This document shows positions 1-9,347 of a stretch of DNA of 64,000 nt, one piece after another. The translations under genes and the position numbers were made by a program. The stretch is from Polyangia bacterium (GTDB taxonomy: Bacteria > Myxococcota_A > Polyangia > Nannocystales > Nannocystaceae), in NCBI GenBank assembly GCA_030424595.1, contig JAUHWG010000010.1, forward strand, positions 62,001 through 126,000, written 5' to 3'. Positions within the stretch are counted from its first letter, which is position 1; the number at the start of each line of letters is the position of its first letter. The notes below the pieces were generated by a model. The model was not told the DNA's origin and ran no database searches. It worked only from the letters and a program-made list of their open reading frames with translations.

Positions 1-198
1 CGTGACTCCGTGTTGACGCAGGCGCAAGCGAGTGCGAAAATGAACATCCTGTGTCCATTGTCGTGCCCGTCCTCGGCCTCGCTCTCCTCTCAACTTCGCG
101 TCAAGGCGTGGCGACGACCGCGACCCAGGACTCCAAGGCTCTTGAGGCTCCCAAGGTTCGCCGCCGCCGCTCGCTCCGGTCTCTGATGGCGATGGTGA

Positions 199-480
199 CC
201 CTCGGCGACCTTCGTCCCCGAGCTCGGCGGCCTACGGATCGAGCCTGGCGACCAGGAGAAGCCCTCCGAGTGGGCAGAAGCCCTCGAGTCGATGGTCGTG
301 GTCCCCCACCCGGACTGCGACGAAAGCCTGAGCGTGACCGCCACCTTCGGGACGAACACGAACACCTACTCCCACCGTCCAGGCCGTCTCTGCGCCGAGT
401 TCTCCGACCTTGAGAGGTGCCGCTACACCCTCCACTGGTGTGGTGACGGCGAGCCCGGCCCCCTCTGCCCCGAGCAGTAA
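199..480 (+). pseudogene. Remnant of a small cysteine-containing protein
   Basis: An open frame of 93 sense codons ends in TAA, but stop codons lie just upstream at 184 and 196 and the only ATG is internal, at 292. The peptide looks like real protein: five cysteines, few low-complexity stretches and G/C-ending codons. It resembles the C-terminal part of one of the small cysteine-containing exported proteins common in this genome. A GTG at 51 opens another frame with a weak signal-peptide-like start, so a frameshifted exported protein is possible. I cannot name a family. The stretch from 481 to 732 contains no other supported gene. Confidence 0.3.
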
Positions 481-732
481 AGCTTCTCCCGTCGACCGAC
501 GGTCGATGGGATGTGCGGATCGCCGCGCCCTCCCGCGACCGGCCAAACGCGCGCCGCGACCAACTCCGCGCAGATCCGCCCACGCAGGATCCGTCGAGTC
601 GCCCCTAGAAAACATGGCGGATCAGCCATATCCGGCGCCCATTGTATACAGACGGCGGGGTCCGTGCTTCCCTGGCTCACTCGCCACGCCGATGCCGGCG
701 GCCCTGGCGAAGACCGAGGAGAACAAGAGCCT

Positions 733-3700
733 ATGCCCGCTCCGCCGGCCCCTCATCGCGCCCGTGTCACCGACATAGGCGAGTTCATCCGCCATCGCTC
801 CTGCCAGCGGCGTTTTCGCCTGGCCGACTCCAAGCGCGCCGTCTACCGCGAGCTGCCCTTCGCCGACAGGCCCTTTCACCTGATCGATCCGGTGCTGATC
901 GAGGCCGGGCGCCAGCGCGAAGAGGCCTGGGCGGAGAGCCTGGTCAAGGCGGAGCTGCGGGATCTGAGCGACATCACCGACGGGTCGATCCCCTGGGAGG
1001 ACCTGCGCGACAAGCTCGCCCGCCTTCCGCCGGGCCAGGACGCCTTCGCCCGCGAGGTCGCGATCGAGGGCAGCGTCGGCGCCTTTGAGCTCCGGGGTCA
1101 GATCGACTTTGTCCTCCTCCAGTGGACGGACGAGGGGCCGCGCCTGCGCTTGGTGGAGTGCAAGGCGAGCCGCCGCGATCGCACCTATCACCGGGTCCAG
1201 GTCGCGCTCTACCGCCGGCTTCTCCTCGGCCTTCTCCAGCCGGGGAGCGAGGCGGGGGGCGAGGCCGAGCCGCTGATCATCGGCGGCGCACCGCTCGATC
1301 CTGCGCGGATCGACGCGGTGGTCGCCCGGATCGACGAGAACTCCGGAGAGCTCCAGGCGATCCTCGGCCTCGATCCTTTTCCCGAGGTCACCGCGATCAC
1401 CCGCGACCTCGACGAGCTGCTCGCGACGGGCGGGCTCCTGGACGGGGTGCTGCGCGAGCCGGTCGAGGCGCTGCCCTTCCAGATCGACGACAAGTGTGAT
1501 GATTGCGCGTTTTCGGCCCATTGCTTCGCCGAGGGGGCGCGGCTGCGGCGGCTGGAGCTGCTCGGGATCCCCCCCTCGTGCGCCCGGGCGCTCCGCGACG
1601 CGGGGCTCGGCGATCTCGACGCGGTCGCCGAGCTCGACCCGACATCCGAGCAGGCGATCGCGATCGCGGACGATCCCGGACTGACCGAGGGGATCGAGTC
1701 GCTGCGGGTGCGGGCGAAGGCGAGGCGCTCGACCCTCCCCGGCGGCGTGGAGCTGCGCGAGTTCAACATCCAGGATCTGCCCTGCTCCGGCGACGGGCAC
1801 CTCCCCGCGCATGAGCACGACGGCCGCCGCCTCCTCCGGGTCTACCTCTCCGTCTCCTACGACTATGTGGAGAACCGGGTCGGCGCATTGGCGGCGCATG
1901 TGACCGACAGCGAGGGCGAGCTCTCGACGCCCTTCGCCAAGGATGAGGACGCGCGCAAGCGGCCGCTCGCCGGGCTCGGCGAGGAGGTGGTCCGCTACAA
2001 CAGAAAGGCCGAGCGCTCGGCGGTCAGCGACGACGAGGCGCCCAAGGCCTGGCGCGAGGTGAGGGAGCGTCGCGAGCTCCGGGGGGTCGACCTCTGCCGG
2101 GTCCAGGAGGTCCCCTGGTCCGGCGAGTACAGCCATGACAACGGCGCCGAGCAGGCGCTGCTGGTGGGATTTTTGCGGGAGCTGGTCGAGACGATCGCCG
2201 ACCTCGCCGAGGGCGACTCGGTGCCGATCCATTTTTATGTGTGGACGCGGGCGGAGATGCGCCGGCTCCTGGAGGCGGCGTCGCGGGTCGGCTCCGATCT
2301 CCTCGGCCACCTGCGCCAGCTCTTCGGCTGCCGCGAGTCCCTGGAGCAGCTGATCTACTCGTGCATGCAGGACGAGGTCTACAGCCGCTACGCGCTCGGC
2401 TGGACCAGCCGCGGCCTGGCGGTCGCGACCTCCCTCGCCTGGTACGGCCAGCGCTACCACTGGCGGCGAAGCGTCGGCCACCGCGGCCGCGAGGTCGACC
2501 TCGGCCGGGTCTTCTACCGCGACCTCTTCGACTTCCGCGAGCGCCTGGACTACCACGAGGGGGATCCTGAGCGTCGCTGGGCCCGCGACGACGAGCGCGG
2601 CCAGCCCGGGGTGGTCGACCACCGCTTTGAGGTCCGGGCGCGCTCCTTTGACAACCTCTCGGCGCCCTACTGGCGCGCCTACTGGGGGACGCTTCCGCGG
2701 CCCGAGTCGCTCAAGGGCAAGCAGGCGGGGCTCAAGGAGGCGATGCGGGACTACGGCCTGGCGAAGACGCCGGGCGTGCTCAAGGCGTACCTCGTCGCCC
2801 GCGTCCACGGCCTGCGCTGGCTCGACGAGCGGATCCTCAGGAAGAACAGATCGATCAAGAAGCCGCCGATCGACGCCGCCGACCTGCCGACCTTTGAGCT
2901 CGGCACTCGCGACGTCGGCGATGCGGCGGCGGACTTTCTCCGCCTCGATCACCACGTCAAGGCGCAGGACTGGCTGCGGGTCCACCTCGCGCCTGCGCGG
3001 CCGCGGATCACCGCCGGGCGCTCGCTGCCGATCGCGAACCTGCGGATGACCAACGACAAGACGGTCGTCGGCACGATCGAGCGCAGCCCAGGCCACGGCG
3101 AGGCCGAGCTGCGAGCGCTCTCCAGCCGCTTTTCCAAGGGCGAGGGGGACTTTGTAAGGCTCCTGCCGCGGCCTCAGGCCGAGGGCGAAGGGCCGAGCTG
3201 GTTCGACCTCATCTACCGCGGCAAGACCTGCGTGATCGAGCGAATGGACTGGCGCAAGGGAGAGGTGGAGCTGAGCGTGATCCCGGCCTTCTCCAAGGGC
3301 GGGCCCGACCCCTACATCCTGCCGAGCTTCGACTTTAAGCCGGACTCCGACGACGCCAAAGATCACCCCTTCGCGCGGGCGACCCTCGACGAGAGCCTCA
3401 GCGACTTCGTCGCCGGCAAGGTCGAGCGCCGCCTCGGGAGCAAGCGAGGTCGACACGCCCTGCGATGGTTCGATCCGGTCGAGCCGCGGATCCCCGAGCA
3501 AGGGGCGATCGAGCCGGGAAAGCGGCAGCGTCTCTCCGACTTTCTAAGCGGCCTCGGCTTCGGTCCCGAGCGCGCACATCGGCTCGAGGCCAACCGCGTC
3601 GAGGCGATCCTCGCGGGTATCGAGGCCCGGGTGCAGCTCATCCAGGGGCCGCCGGGGACCGGCAAGACGACGACGACCTCGCTCGCGCTCCTCGCCCGCC

Positions 3701-4998
3701 TCCTCGCCGGCGCTGCGCGCAGCGGCGAGATCGTGATGATCGCCGCCAACACCCACACCGCGATCGACACCCTCCTCGATCGGATCCGCAGCTATTACTC
3801 GGACTTCGCCAAGCAGGCCCATGGGGCCGGCCTGCGGATGCCCAAGCTCGGCATGCGCAAGGTGACCTCCGGCGATGACCTGGAGCCGACCACCGGCGGC
3901 GTGCCGACGCTCAAGGCGACGAGCTCGATCACCCCCGTCAAGGCGCTCCGCGCCCAGGGCGTGGTCCTCCTCGGCTCGACCACCAGCACCCTGCTCAAGC
4001 TCGTCGGCGCCCTCAACAGGGCGGCCGAGTTCAAGAAGACCACTGAGGGCCTGCAGACGCCGCTGCTGATCGTCGACGAGGCGAGCATGATGGTCACGCC
4101 GCACTTCCTCGCCCTCGCCTCCCTCGTCAGGGAGAACGGGTCGATCATGGTCGCCGGTGATCACCGCCAGCTCGCGCCGATCGTCGCCCACGACTGGGAG
4201 AGCGAGGACCGCCCGCCGACCGTCCTCTACAAGCCCTATGTCAGCGCCTACGAGGCGATCTGGCGGCTCCGCGAGCATACCCGCGTGACCCCTGCCGCGA
4301 TCCGCATCGACCAGCTCGAGCACACCCACCGCCTGCCGCCGGTGATCCGGGCGCTTATCCAGCCGCTCTACACCCGCGACGACATCCAGCTCCGCGGCAA
4401 TGCCAGTCCTCGGCTCCCCGTGAGCTGGGACGGCGAGGATCCGTGGGCCGCGATCTGGCAGGCCGGGCACCGGCTCCTCCTGGTGGTCCACGACGAGGAC
4501 CGATCGGCCCACCACAACCCGACCGAGGCCGCGATCATCGACGCGATCCTCGGCGCCGCAGGCGAGCTTCCGCCCGCCTCGGTGGCCGTCGTCACCCCGC
4601 ACCGGGCCCAGCGCGCGCTCCTCCAGGAGCGCCTCGCCGCCCGCTCCGAGGCCGTCGACATGATCGACACCGTCGAGCGCCTCCAGGGCGGCGAGCGGCC
4701 GACGATCCTCTTCTCGGCGACCGAGTCCGATCCGCTGGTGATCGCTCAGCGCGTCGAGTTCATCCTCGACCTCAACCGATCCAACGTCGCCTTCTCGCGG
4801 ACCCAGGAGCGGCTCGTCGTGATCTGTGCGCGCAGCCTGCTGGACTACATTCCCCCCGAGGTCGAGCACTACGCCTCGGCGCTGCTCTGGAAGCACCTCC
4901 GCGAGCTCTGCGACGGCGAGGTCGCGCGAGCCGAGATCGAGGGGGCGACCGTGATCATTCGCGCGCCTACGCAGCGCAGCCTGAACTCCGCAGACTAG
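733..4998 (+). CDS. RecB/Cas4-like nuclease fused to a Dna2-type superfamily 1 helicase
   Basis: Cytoplasmic DNA-processing enzyme of 1421 residues. The N-terminal third is a PD-(D/E)XK nuclease of the TM0106/Cas4/Dna2 type: the motif LVECKASRRD is near residue 142, and Cys24 together with Cys255, Cys258 and Cys264 has the spacing of the 4Fe-4S clasp of Cas4, AddB and Dna2. The C-terminal third is an SF1 helicase with Walker A GPPGTGKTTTT at about 972, Walker B IVDEAS at about 1115 and later helicase motifs around LQGGERPTI. The middle third has no family I recognise. I chose the ATG preceded by GAGGAGAAC at 717-725; longer in-frame starts lack a ribosome-binding site. Fusions like this act in end resection or in antiphage defence (compare the COG1112 helicases of Mokosh). 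No intact partner gene adjoins it, so defence is inference. Confidence 0.85.
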   Translation: MPAPPAPHRARVTDIGEFIRHRSCQRRFRLADSKRAVYRELPFADRPFHLIDPVLIEAGRQREEAWAESLVKAELRDLSDITDGSIPWEDLRDKLARLPPGQDAFAREVAIEGSVGAFELRGQIDFVLLQWTDEGPRLRLVECKASRRDRTYHRVQVALYRRLLLGLLQPGSEAGGEAEPLIIGGAPLDPARIDAVVARIDENSGELQAILGLDPFPEVTAITRDLDELLATGGLLDGVLREPVEALPFQIDDKCDDCAFSAHCFAEGARLRRLELLGIPPSCARALRDAGLGDLDAVAELDPTSEQAIAIADDPGLTEGIESLRVRAKARRSTLPGGVELREFNIQDLPCSGDGHLPAHEHDGRRLLRVYLSVSYDYVENRVGALAAHVTDSEGELSTPFAKDEDARKRPLAGLGEEVVRYNRKAERSAVSDDEAPKAWREVRERRELRGVDLCRVQEVPWSGEYSHDNGAEQALLVGFLRELVETIADLAEGDSVPIHFYVWTRAEMRRLLEAASRVGSDLLGHLRQLFGCRESLEQLIYSCMQDEVYSRYALGWTSRGLAVATSLAWYGQRYHWRRSVGHRGREVDLGRVFYRDLFDFRERLDYHEGDPERRWARDDERGQPGVVDHRFEVRARSFDNLSAPYWRAYWGTLPRPESLKGKQAGLKEAMRDYGLAKTPGVLKAYLVARVHGLRWLDERILRKNRSIKKPPIDAADLPTFELGTRDVGDAAADFLRLDHHVKAQDWLRVHLAPARPRITAGRSLPIANLRMTNDKTVVGTIERSPGHGEAELRALSSRFSKGEGDFVRLLPRPQAEGEGPSWFDLIYRGKTCVIERMDWRKGEVELSVIPAFSKGGPDPYILPSFDFKPDSDDAKDHPFARATLDESLSDFVAGKVERRLGSKRGRHALRWFDPVEPRIPEQGAIEPGKRQRLSDFLSGLGFGPERAHRLEANRVEAILAGIEARVQLIQGPPGTGKTTTTSLALLARLLAGAARSGEIVMIAANTHTAIDTLLDRIRSYYSDFAKQAHGAGLRMPKLGMRKVTSGDDLEPTTGGVPTLKATSSITPVKALRAQGVVLLGSTTSTLLKLVGALNRAAEFKKTTEGLQTPLLIVDEASMMVTPHFLALASLVRENGSIMVAGDHRQLAPIVAHDWESEDRPPTVLYKPYVSAYEAIWRLREHTRVTPAAIRIDQLEHTHRLPPVIRALIQPLYTRDDIQLRGNASPRLPVSWDGEDPWAAIWQAGHRLLLVVHDEDRSAHHNPTEAAIIDAILGAAGELPPASVAVVTPHRAQRALLQERLAARSEAVDMIDTVERLQGGERPTILFSATESDPLVIAQRVEFILDLNRSNVAFSRTQERLVVICARSLLDYIPPEVEHYASALLWKHLRELCDGEVARAEIEGATVIIRAPTQRSLNSAD

Positions 4999-5018
4999 AC
5001 CGAGAGGGCGCGCTACGA

Positions 5019-5190
5019 ATGCCCGGACACCTCAACCTCTACGAGCCCTACGAGCGCAAAGAAGCCCACCACGAGGACGCGCGATTCGTCTCACAAGTCA
5101 GCGACCCCGATGCTCGTCGCCGCAGCGACAGCACGCCGTCCGCACGAAGCCCTGCGAGAAGTCGCCACCGACCTGAAGATCGAGCCCGGC
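5019..5190 (+). pseudogene. Truncated partner gene downstream of the nuclease-helicase
   Basis: An ATG 20 bp after the helicase stop opens a reading frame whose first 25 or so residues look like genuine protein (MPGHLNLYEPYERKEAHHED), then become Arg/Ser-rich noise. Another frame carries a second protein-like piece from ATG 5110 (MLVAAATARRPHEALREV). This looks like a downstream gene of the same operon that lost nearly all of its length before the convergent HxlR gene. I do not know the family. The fragment is short and could still be chance. Confidence 0.3.
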
Positions 5191-5191
5191 C

Positions 5192-5530
5192 CTATCCGAC
5201 CTCCACGCGCTCCCGACCTAGTTCGTCGATGGCCTCGAGCACCAAGGTGAACCGTTCCCCGAAGGGCGTGAGGTGGTACTCTACCCGCGGCGGAACCTCT
5301 GCAAAGCTCGTCTTGACCAGGATGCCGTAGTCGAGGTGCCGACGCAGACACTGGTTGAGCACCTTAGTGCTCAGTCCCTCGTGTGCGCGCACGAGGGCGC
5401 CAGGACGGACCGTGCCGGCGAGAATGCTCCGGAAGATCGAGAGGGACCATTTGCAGCCGACGAGAATGCGCACCATCTCCTGAATGGCGGGCGGCGAGGG
5501 AGGCGACTCCGGCACGGGTCGAGGGTACAC
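5192..5530 (-). CDS. HxlR-family transcriptional regulator
   Basis: 112-residue winged helix-turn-helix repressor or activator of the HxlR family. The diagnostic block GCKWSLSIFRSILAGTVRP (the usual GGKW..LI) and the wing segment VEYHLTPFGERF (the usual Y.LT..G) are both present. The normal family length is 100-130 residues. I chose the GTG start so that about 20 residues precede the GCKW block; an ATG at 5476 would leave only a few residues and longer frames are implausible. The conserved N-terminal cysteine found in redox-sensing members is absent; one cysteine lies in the GCKW block and another in the helix region (NQCLRR). It is divergent from a short-chain dehydrogenase and is probably its regulator through the palindromes between them. 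Confidence 0.85.
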   Translation of the reverse strand: MYPRPVPESPPSPPAIQEMVRILVGCKWSLSIFRSILAGTVRPGALVRAHEGLSTKVLNQCLRRHLDYGILVKTSFAEVPPRVEYHLTPFGERFTLVLEAIDELGRERVEVG

Positions 5531-5590
5531 CAGCGATGGGCATCGGCCGCGAAAGAAAAAACTTCGCCGTGAGAGCCGTAAGTGATCTAG

Positions 5591-5638
5591 CCAAGATGTA
5601 CCGCTTGGTACCCACCCCACCGAGCGGTGCGTACTTGG
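5591..5638. promoter_or_regulatory. Candidate HxlR operator between the divergent genes
   Basis: Two nested symmetries are visible. GTACC-gctt-GGTAC at 5598-5611 is a perfect palindrome, equivalently GTAC-N6-GTAC. A longer imperfect inverted repeat pairs ccaagatgtaccgct with agcggtgcgtacttgg at 5623-5638. Both lie in the 139-bp divergent gap, where HxlR regulators normally bind to control themselves and their neighbour. Confidence 0.5.
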
Positions 5639-5669
5639 CATCGTTCCGCGGCCCCCCCATGGTTCGCAC

Positions 5670-6437
5670 ATGAACTCCAGCAAAGAGGTCCTCATCATCG
5701 GCGGCAGCAGTGGCATGGGACTGGCCACCGCTCACCGCCTCGCCGCCCGCAATGTTCCGGTCACTCTGGTTGCGCACGACGCCGACAAGCTCGCGGCAGC
5801 GGTCTCGCAGCTGCGCTCCGCGAGGCCCGACTCGGCGGTGAGGTCGAGGGCGGTCGACTTGTTGGATGCACAGCAGCTCGACGCCTTCATCGCGTCCCTG
5901 CGTGATCAGAGCTTCGGCGGCTTGGTCAACGCGGCGGGCATCTTTCAGCCCAAGCCCTTCTTGGAGCACAGCTTGGAGGACTACGATCGCTACCACGGGC
6001 TCAATCGAGCCTTCTTCCGTACCACGCAGGTCGTGGCGGGCTCGATGGTTTCAGCGGGGGCCGGGGCCATCGTCAACATTGGCTCGATGTGGGCCAAGCA
6101 GGCGATCAAAGCGACGCCTTCATCGGCCTACTCGATGGCCAAGGCCGGCCTCCACGCGCTGACCCAGCACCTCGCAATGGAGCTCGGGGACCATGGCGTG
6201 CGCGTGAACGCGGTGTCACCCGCTGTCGTTCGCACCCCGATCTACGAGTCCTTCATCGCCAAGGACAAGGTGAACGAGACGCTCGACGGCTTCGACCCCT
6301 TTCACCCCATCGGGCGTAGCGGTCGCCCGGAAGATGTCGCCGCAGTCGTCGACTTCCTCTTGGATGATGCCCGTTCGGGTTGGGTGACGGGGGCGATCTG
6401 GGATGTCGACGGAGGCGTGATGGCCGGGCGCAACTAG
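5670..6437 (+). CDS. Short-chain dehydrogenase/reductase (SDR)
   Basis: 255-residue classical SDR, probably an NAD(P)H-dependent cytoplasmic oxidoreductase. The Rossmann glycine motif GGSSGMG sits at residues 10-16, NAAG in the central region, the catalytic Ser in NIGSMW, and the active site Tyr-x3-Lys as YSMAK. The C-terminus ends in the usual DGG block. Substrate is unknown. The divergent HxlR regulator suggests induction by an electrophile or carbonyl compound, the common theme for HxlR-SDR pairs. The ribosome-binding site is weak, but the Met-Asn-Ser-Ser-Lys start places the first beta strand at the normal position. Confidence 0.9.
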   Translation: MNSSKEVLIIGGSSGMGLATAHRLAARNVPVTLVAHDADKLAAAVSQLRSARPDSAVRSRAVDLLDAQQLDAFIASLRDQSFGGLVNAAGIFQPKPFLEHSLEDYDRYHGLNRAFFRTTQVVAGSMVSAGAGAIVNIGSMWAKQAIKATPSSAYSMAKAGLHALTQHLAMELGDHGVRVNAVSPAVVRTPIYESFIAKDKVNETLDGFDPFHPIGRSGRPEDVAAVVDFLLDDARSGWVTGAIWDVDGGVMAGRN

Positions 6438-6625
6438 GCGTGGAGGCATGGGAGGCACGACGAGACGCCGCGAACGGTCGAATCGCCCCGCCAAATCGTC
6501 TGTCTCTTCGTCTACCTCTTCGTCTGCCTCTTCGGCTGTCCACGGCTGTTACGTTGGGGGCGCAGCCGCCTCACCACGGCCACGGCACCGTCAGGTCGCC
6601 CAGGCGCTCGCCGCTCTCCAGGCGG

Positions 6626-7726
6626 CTACGGAACCGTAGGCGTCGCCGCCCCCGGGACCATCATGTCGACCCTATAGACCACACCGGGGTTGCCCGCCAC
6701 ATAGAGCGACTCCGCCTCAAAGCCAGCCCCGGCGCCAAAGCTCGCGTTGGCCACATTGGTCGCGAACTCGGCCACCAGCGTCGCCTCGCCGAGCGGCTCC
6801 CCCGCGGAGTCGAGCGCCCAACGGAAGAGACGGGATCCGCCCTGATCGATGACGTAGAGGTTGCCGCAGGCGTCGAGCACAAGACCGTCAGGCTTGCCGT
6901 CGATCATGCCGATAACGACCGGCGCCTGGGCGACACCGCCCTCGAAGTCGACCCTCCGGACCGCTCCGGCCTGGTAGTTCGTGTAGAAGAGCGCGTCTCG
7001 ATCGGGATCGTAGATGATCCCGTTCGCGGCCTCGGCCTCCACCCCGGAGGCGATCGACGTGATCGAGCGATCACTCTCGATGCGGATCACCCTGCTGCCG
7101 CCGAACTCCGTGACCCAGATCCTATCCATGAGGTCGACGTAGACGCCGTTGGGTCCCAGCAGGCCGAGCGCGACATCGCTCACCTGCCCCTCCGGACTGA
7201 CAGCGATCACCTTGCCGTCGTTTGGCAGGGCGACGACGAGATCCCCGTCGCTGCGGTAGCGCAGCCCGTAGGCCTTCGGAATCCCGCCTGCGAGGACCGT
7301 CATGCCCCCCTCGCCGTCGATCTCCAGGAGTTCGTCGCCCCGCTTGCCGACCAACACCCCCTGACCGTCGAAGGCGATGTCCTCGCTGCCGTCGAAGGGG
7401 CTGGCGATCTCGACGGGCGCGAAGGGACCGTCAAAGAGCGCGTCACACTCGAGACCCGGCACCTCCGTGTCTGTCGCCTCAGTGTCTGTCTCTTCGGTCA
7501 TCCCGCTCCCCTCCGTCGTGGTGCTCCCCATCGACGTGCTCGACGTGCTCGACGCGCTCGACGTGCTCACGCTGGTCGAGGCCGCCGTCGTCGACAAAGT
7601 CCCATCTGTTGACGTAGAGGCGTCCGTCACCGTGGAGGAGCCGGTCGTCGCCGTGGATGTCACCCCCTCATCGCCTGCGCAGGCGGGCAAAAGAGACGCG
7701 ACGAAGACCCATGAAGAGAAACGCAT
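6626..7726 (-). CDS. SMP-30-like beta-propeller lipoprotein
   Basis: 366-residue exported lipoprotein. The signal peptide MRFSSWVFVASLLPAC ends in a lipobox (LPAC), followed by about 70 residues of Ser/Thr/Glu linker typical of Nannocystaceae. The remainder is an SMP-30/gluconolactonase/NHL-type six-bladed propeller: blades carry DIAFDGQGVLVGKRG, PNGVYVDLMDRIWVTEFGG and PDGLVLDACGNLYVIDQGG. It probably binds a ligand, or a metal plus a small molecule, at the cell surface; no enzymatic activity can be claimed. The start was moved to the Met that begins the signal peptide. Confidence 0.75.
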   Translation of the reverse strand: MRFSSWVFVASLLPACAGDEGVTSTATTGSSTVTDASTSTDGTLSTTAASTSVSTSSASSTSSTSMGSTTTEGSGMTEETDTEATDTEVPGLECDALFDGPFAPVEIASPFDGSEDIAFDGQGVLVGKRGDELLEIDGEGGMTVLAGGIPKAYGLRYRSDGDLVVALPNDGKVIAVSPEGQVSDVALGLLGPNGVYVDLMDRIWVTEFGGSRVIRIESDRSITSIASGVEAEAANGIIYDPDRDALFYTNYQAGAVRRVDFEGGVAQAPVVIGMIDGKPDGLVLDACGNLYVIDQGGSRLFRWALDSAGEPLGEATLVAEFATNVANASFGAGAGFEAESLYVAGNPGVVYRVDMMVPGAATPTVP

Positions 7727-7908
7727 GCGGCAAGCTACGTCATCGCAATAACGGTCACAACCCAAGCTCGCGAACGCGGCCGAGGACGAGGCGCTCCAGC
7801 GCCGGCGCCACAGACGGGGTCGGCGGAATCAAGGGTCGCCGCGCCGCGTTGGGGGAGGTGCGCCGCCGCGGCCCTCGGCCGGCGCCGCCCCCCAGGATCG
7901 GAGCGCCG

Positions 7909-9135
7909 ATGTCACGCCAGATCACCTCCCCACGCACGCCTCGGCCCCTCGCGCGGCTCCTGGCCGCGCTCGCGCTGGTCGCCGGCTGTGATCGCGAGCC
8001 GCCGCGCCCCGCCGATCCCCGCGCCCCGTCGGAGTTGCCGACGACCGTCACCCCGTCGACCCCCGGGCCGCCGGCGGCCCCTCGAATCGCCTATATCGCC
8101 TCGCTGAGGGGCGAGGCGCTCTACCTCCCGGAGGAGGGCGAGGCCTGGGTGGCCGCGGGGGAGCGCGCGCTGGCGACGTCGTTACGCTCGCCGGTGCCGC
8201 TCCATGAGTCGATCGACGTCACGCCCGGCGACGGCGGGCTGGCGCTGCGTCTCGACGCCCGCCGCGGTCAGCGGCTGGTGATCGCGGTGCGCCCGGAGGA
8301 CGGCGCCGCCGGCCCGATCTTCGTCGACCTCTACGCGATCGACGAGGCCCGCCATGACGCTCGCCGGCACCTCGCCAGCGGCGACGCCAACGCCCCGCTG
8401 ACCCACGACGTCGCCGGCGGCGAGCTCCTCCTCCGGATCCAGCCCGGGCTGGCGACCGCGGGCCGCTTCGAGGTCAGCGTCGACGTCGATCCGAGCCTCG
8501 ACTTCCCGGTGGTCGGCAAAGACGCTCGGGCGATGCAGTCGCCCTTCGGCGCACCGCGGAGCGGCGGACGACGGCGTCACCACGGCGTCGACATCTTCGC
8601 TCCGCAGGGGACCTCGACGGTCGCGGTGATCGACGGCGTGGTCGAGCGCGGTCGAGGACGCCGCGGCGGAGACTACGTGTGGATCCGCGACGAGACGCGC
8701 GGGATCAGCCTCTATTACGCGCACCTCTCCCAGGTCTTCGTCAACTCCGGCCAGCGCGTACGCCGTGGCGAGGTGATCGGCAGGGTGGGCAAGACGGGCA
8801 ACGCCGAGACCACCGCGCCGCACCTCCACTTCGGCGTCTACCAGCGGCGCGCGGTCGACCCGGCGCCCTTCCTCGTCGACGCGCCGGCGGTGCGCGCCGC
8901 CGGTCGTCAGGACGAGCTCGGCGCGTGGATGCGCGCGGGTCGCTCCGGCGCCGCCTTGCGGAGCATGCCCTCGCGCGAGGCCCCGGCCGCGCGGAGGATC
9001 GAGCGCGGCGTCCCGGCCCGGGTGCTCGGCGTCCGCCGCGGGTTCTATCGGGTCGCCCTCGAGGACGGCGCCGAGGGCTACGTCAAGGCCACCGCGCTGA
9101 CGTCGACGAGGCAGCGGCCCTCGCGTCTCCGGTGA
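7909..9135 (+). CDS. M23 family metalloendopeptidase lipoprotein
   Basis: 408-residue predicted lipoprotein acting on peptidoglycan in the envelope. The signal peptide runs to a lipobox LVAGC near residue 24, followed by a Pro/Thr-rich linker. A beta-rich middle region may be a regulatory domain. The peptidase M23/LytM domain has the zinc ligands in HHGVD and HLHFG plus the conserved YYAHL, so it looks catalytically complete. The C-terminal part has an SH3-like wall-binding look (VPARVLGVRRGFYRVALEDG). Likely roles are daughter-cell separation, wall remodelling or predation; the sequence does not distinguish them. Confidence 0.88.
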   Translation: MSRQITSPRTPRPLARLLAALALVAGCDREPPRPADPRAPSELPTTVTPSTPGPPAAPRIAYIASLRGEALYLPEEGEAWVAAGERALATSLRSPVPLHESIDVTPGDGGLALRLDARRGQRLVIAVRPEDGAAGPIFVDLYAIDEARHDARRHLASGDANAPLTHDVAGGELLLRIQPGLATAGRFEVSVDVDPSLDFPVVGKDARAMQSPFGAPRSGGRRRHHGVDIFAPQGTSTVAVIDGVVERGRGRRGGDYVWIRDETRGISLYYAHLSQVFVNSGQRVRRGEVIGRVGKTGNAETTAPHLHFGVYQRRAVDPAPFLVDAPAVRAAGRQDELGAWMRAGRSGAALRSMPSREAPAARRIERGVPARVLGVRRGFYRVALEDGAEGYVKATALTSTRQRPSRLR

Positions 9136-9347
9136 GAATCCTTCGCTCGCGAGCGCGAGCGCGAGCGGAGCGGCGACGCGACTGTGGTGGACGGGGCATC
9201 GCCGGGACTTCGGCTGGCTCGTCGCCCGCCGCTGATAGGGTCGGCGAGCGACTATCAGCGCGGAGGTGCGGGTCGCAGCTTCGAGGTGCAGGTCGGCGTC
9301 GAGGCCCTCTGTGGCGACCCGGTCCCGTACCTCCAGGTGGCGACAGC

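Noticed and set aside
622..3501. Very long open frame on the minus strand opposite the nuclease-helicase
   Set aside because: It is the high-GC mirror of the real gene; its product is Leu/Arg/Asp-rich with no motif, while the plus strand has clear nuclease and helicase motifs.
5192..5728. Longer HxlR protein starting at 5728
   Set aside because: The extra 66 residues are Arg/Pro/Ser noise, overlap the operator candidate and run past the SDR start codon.
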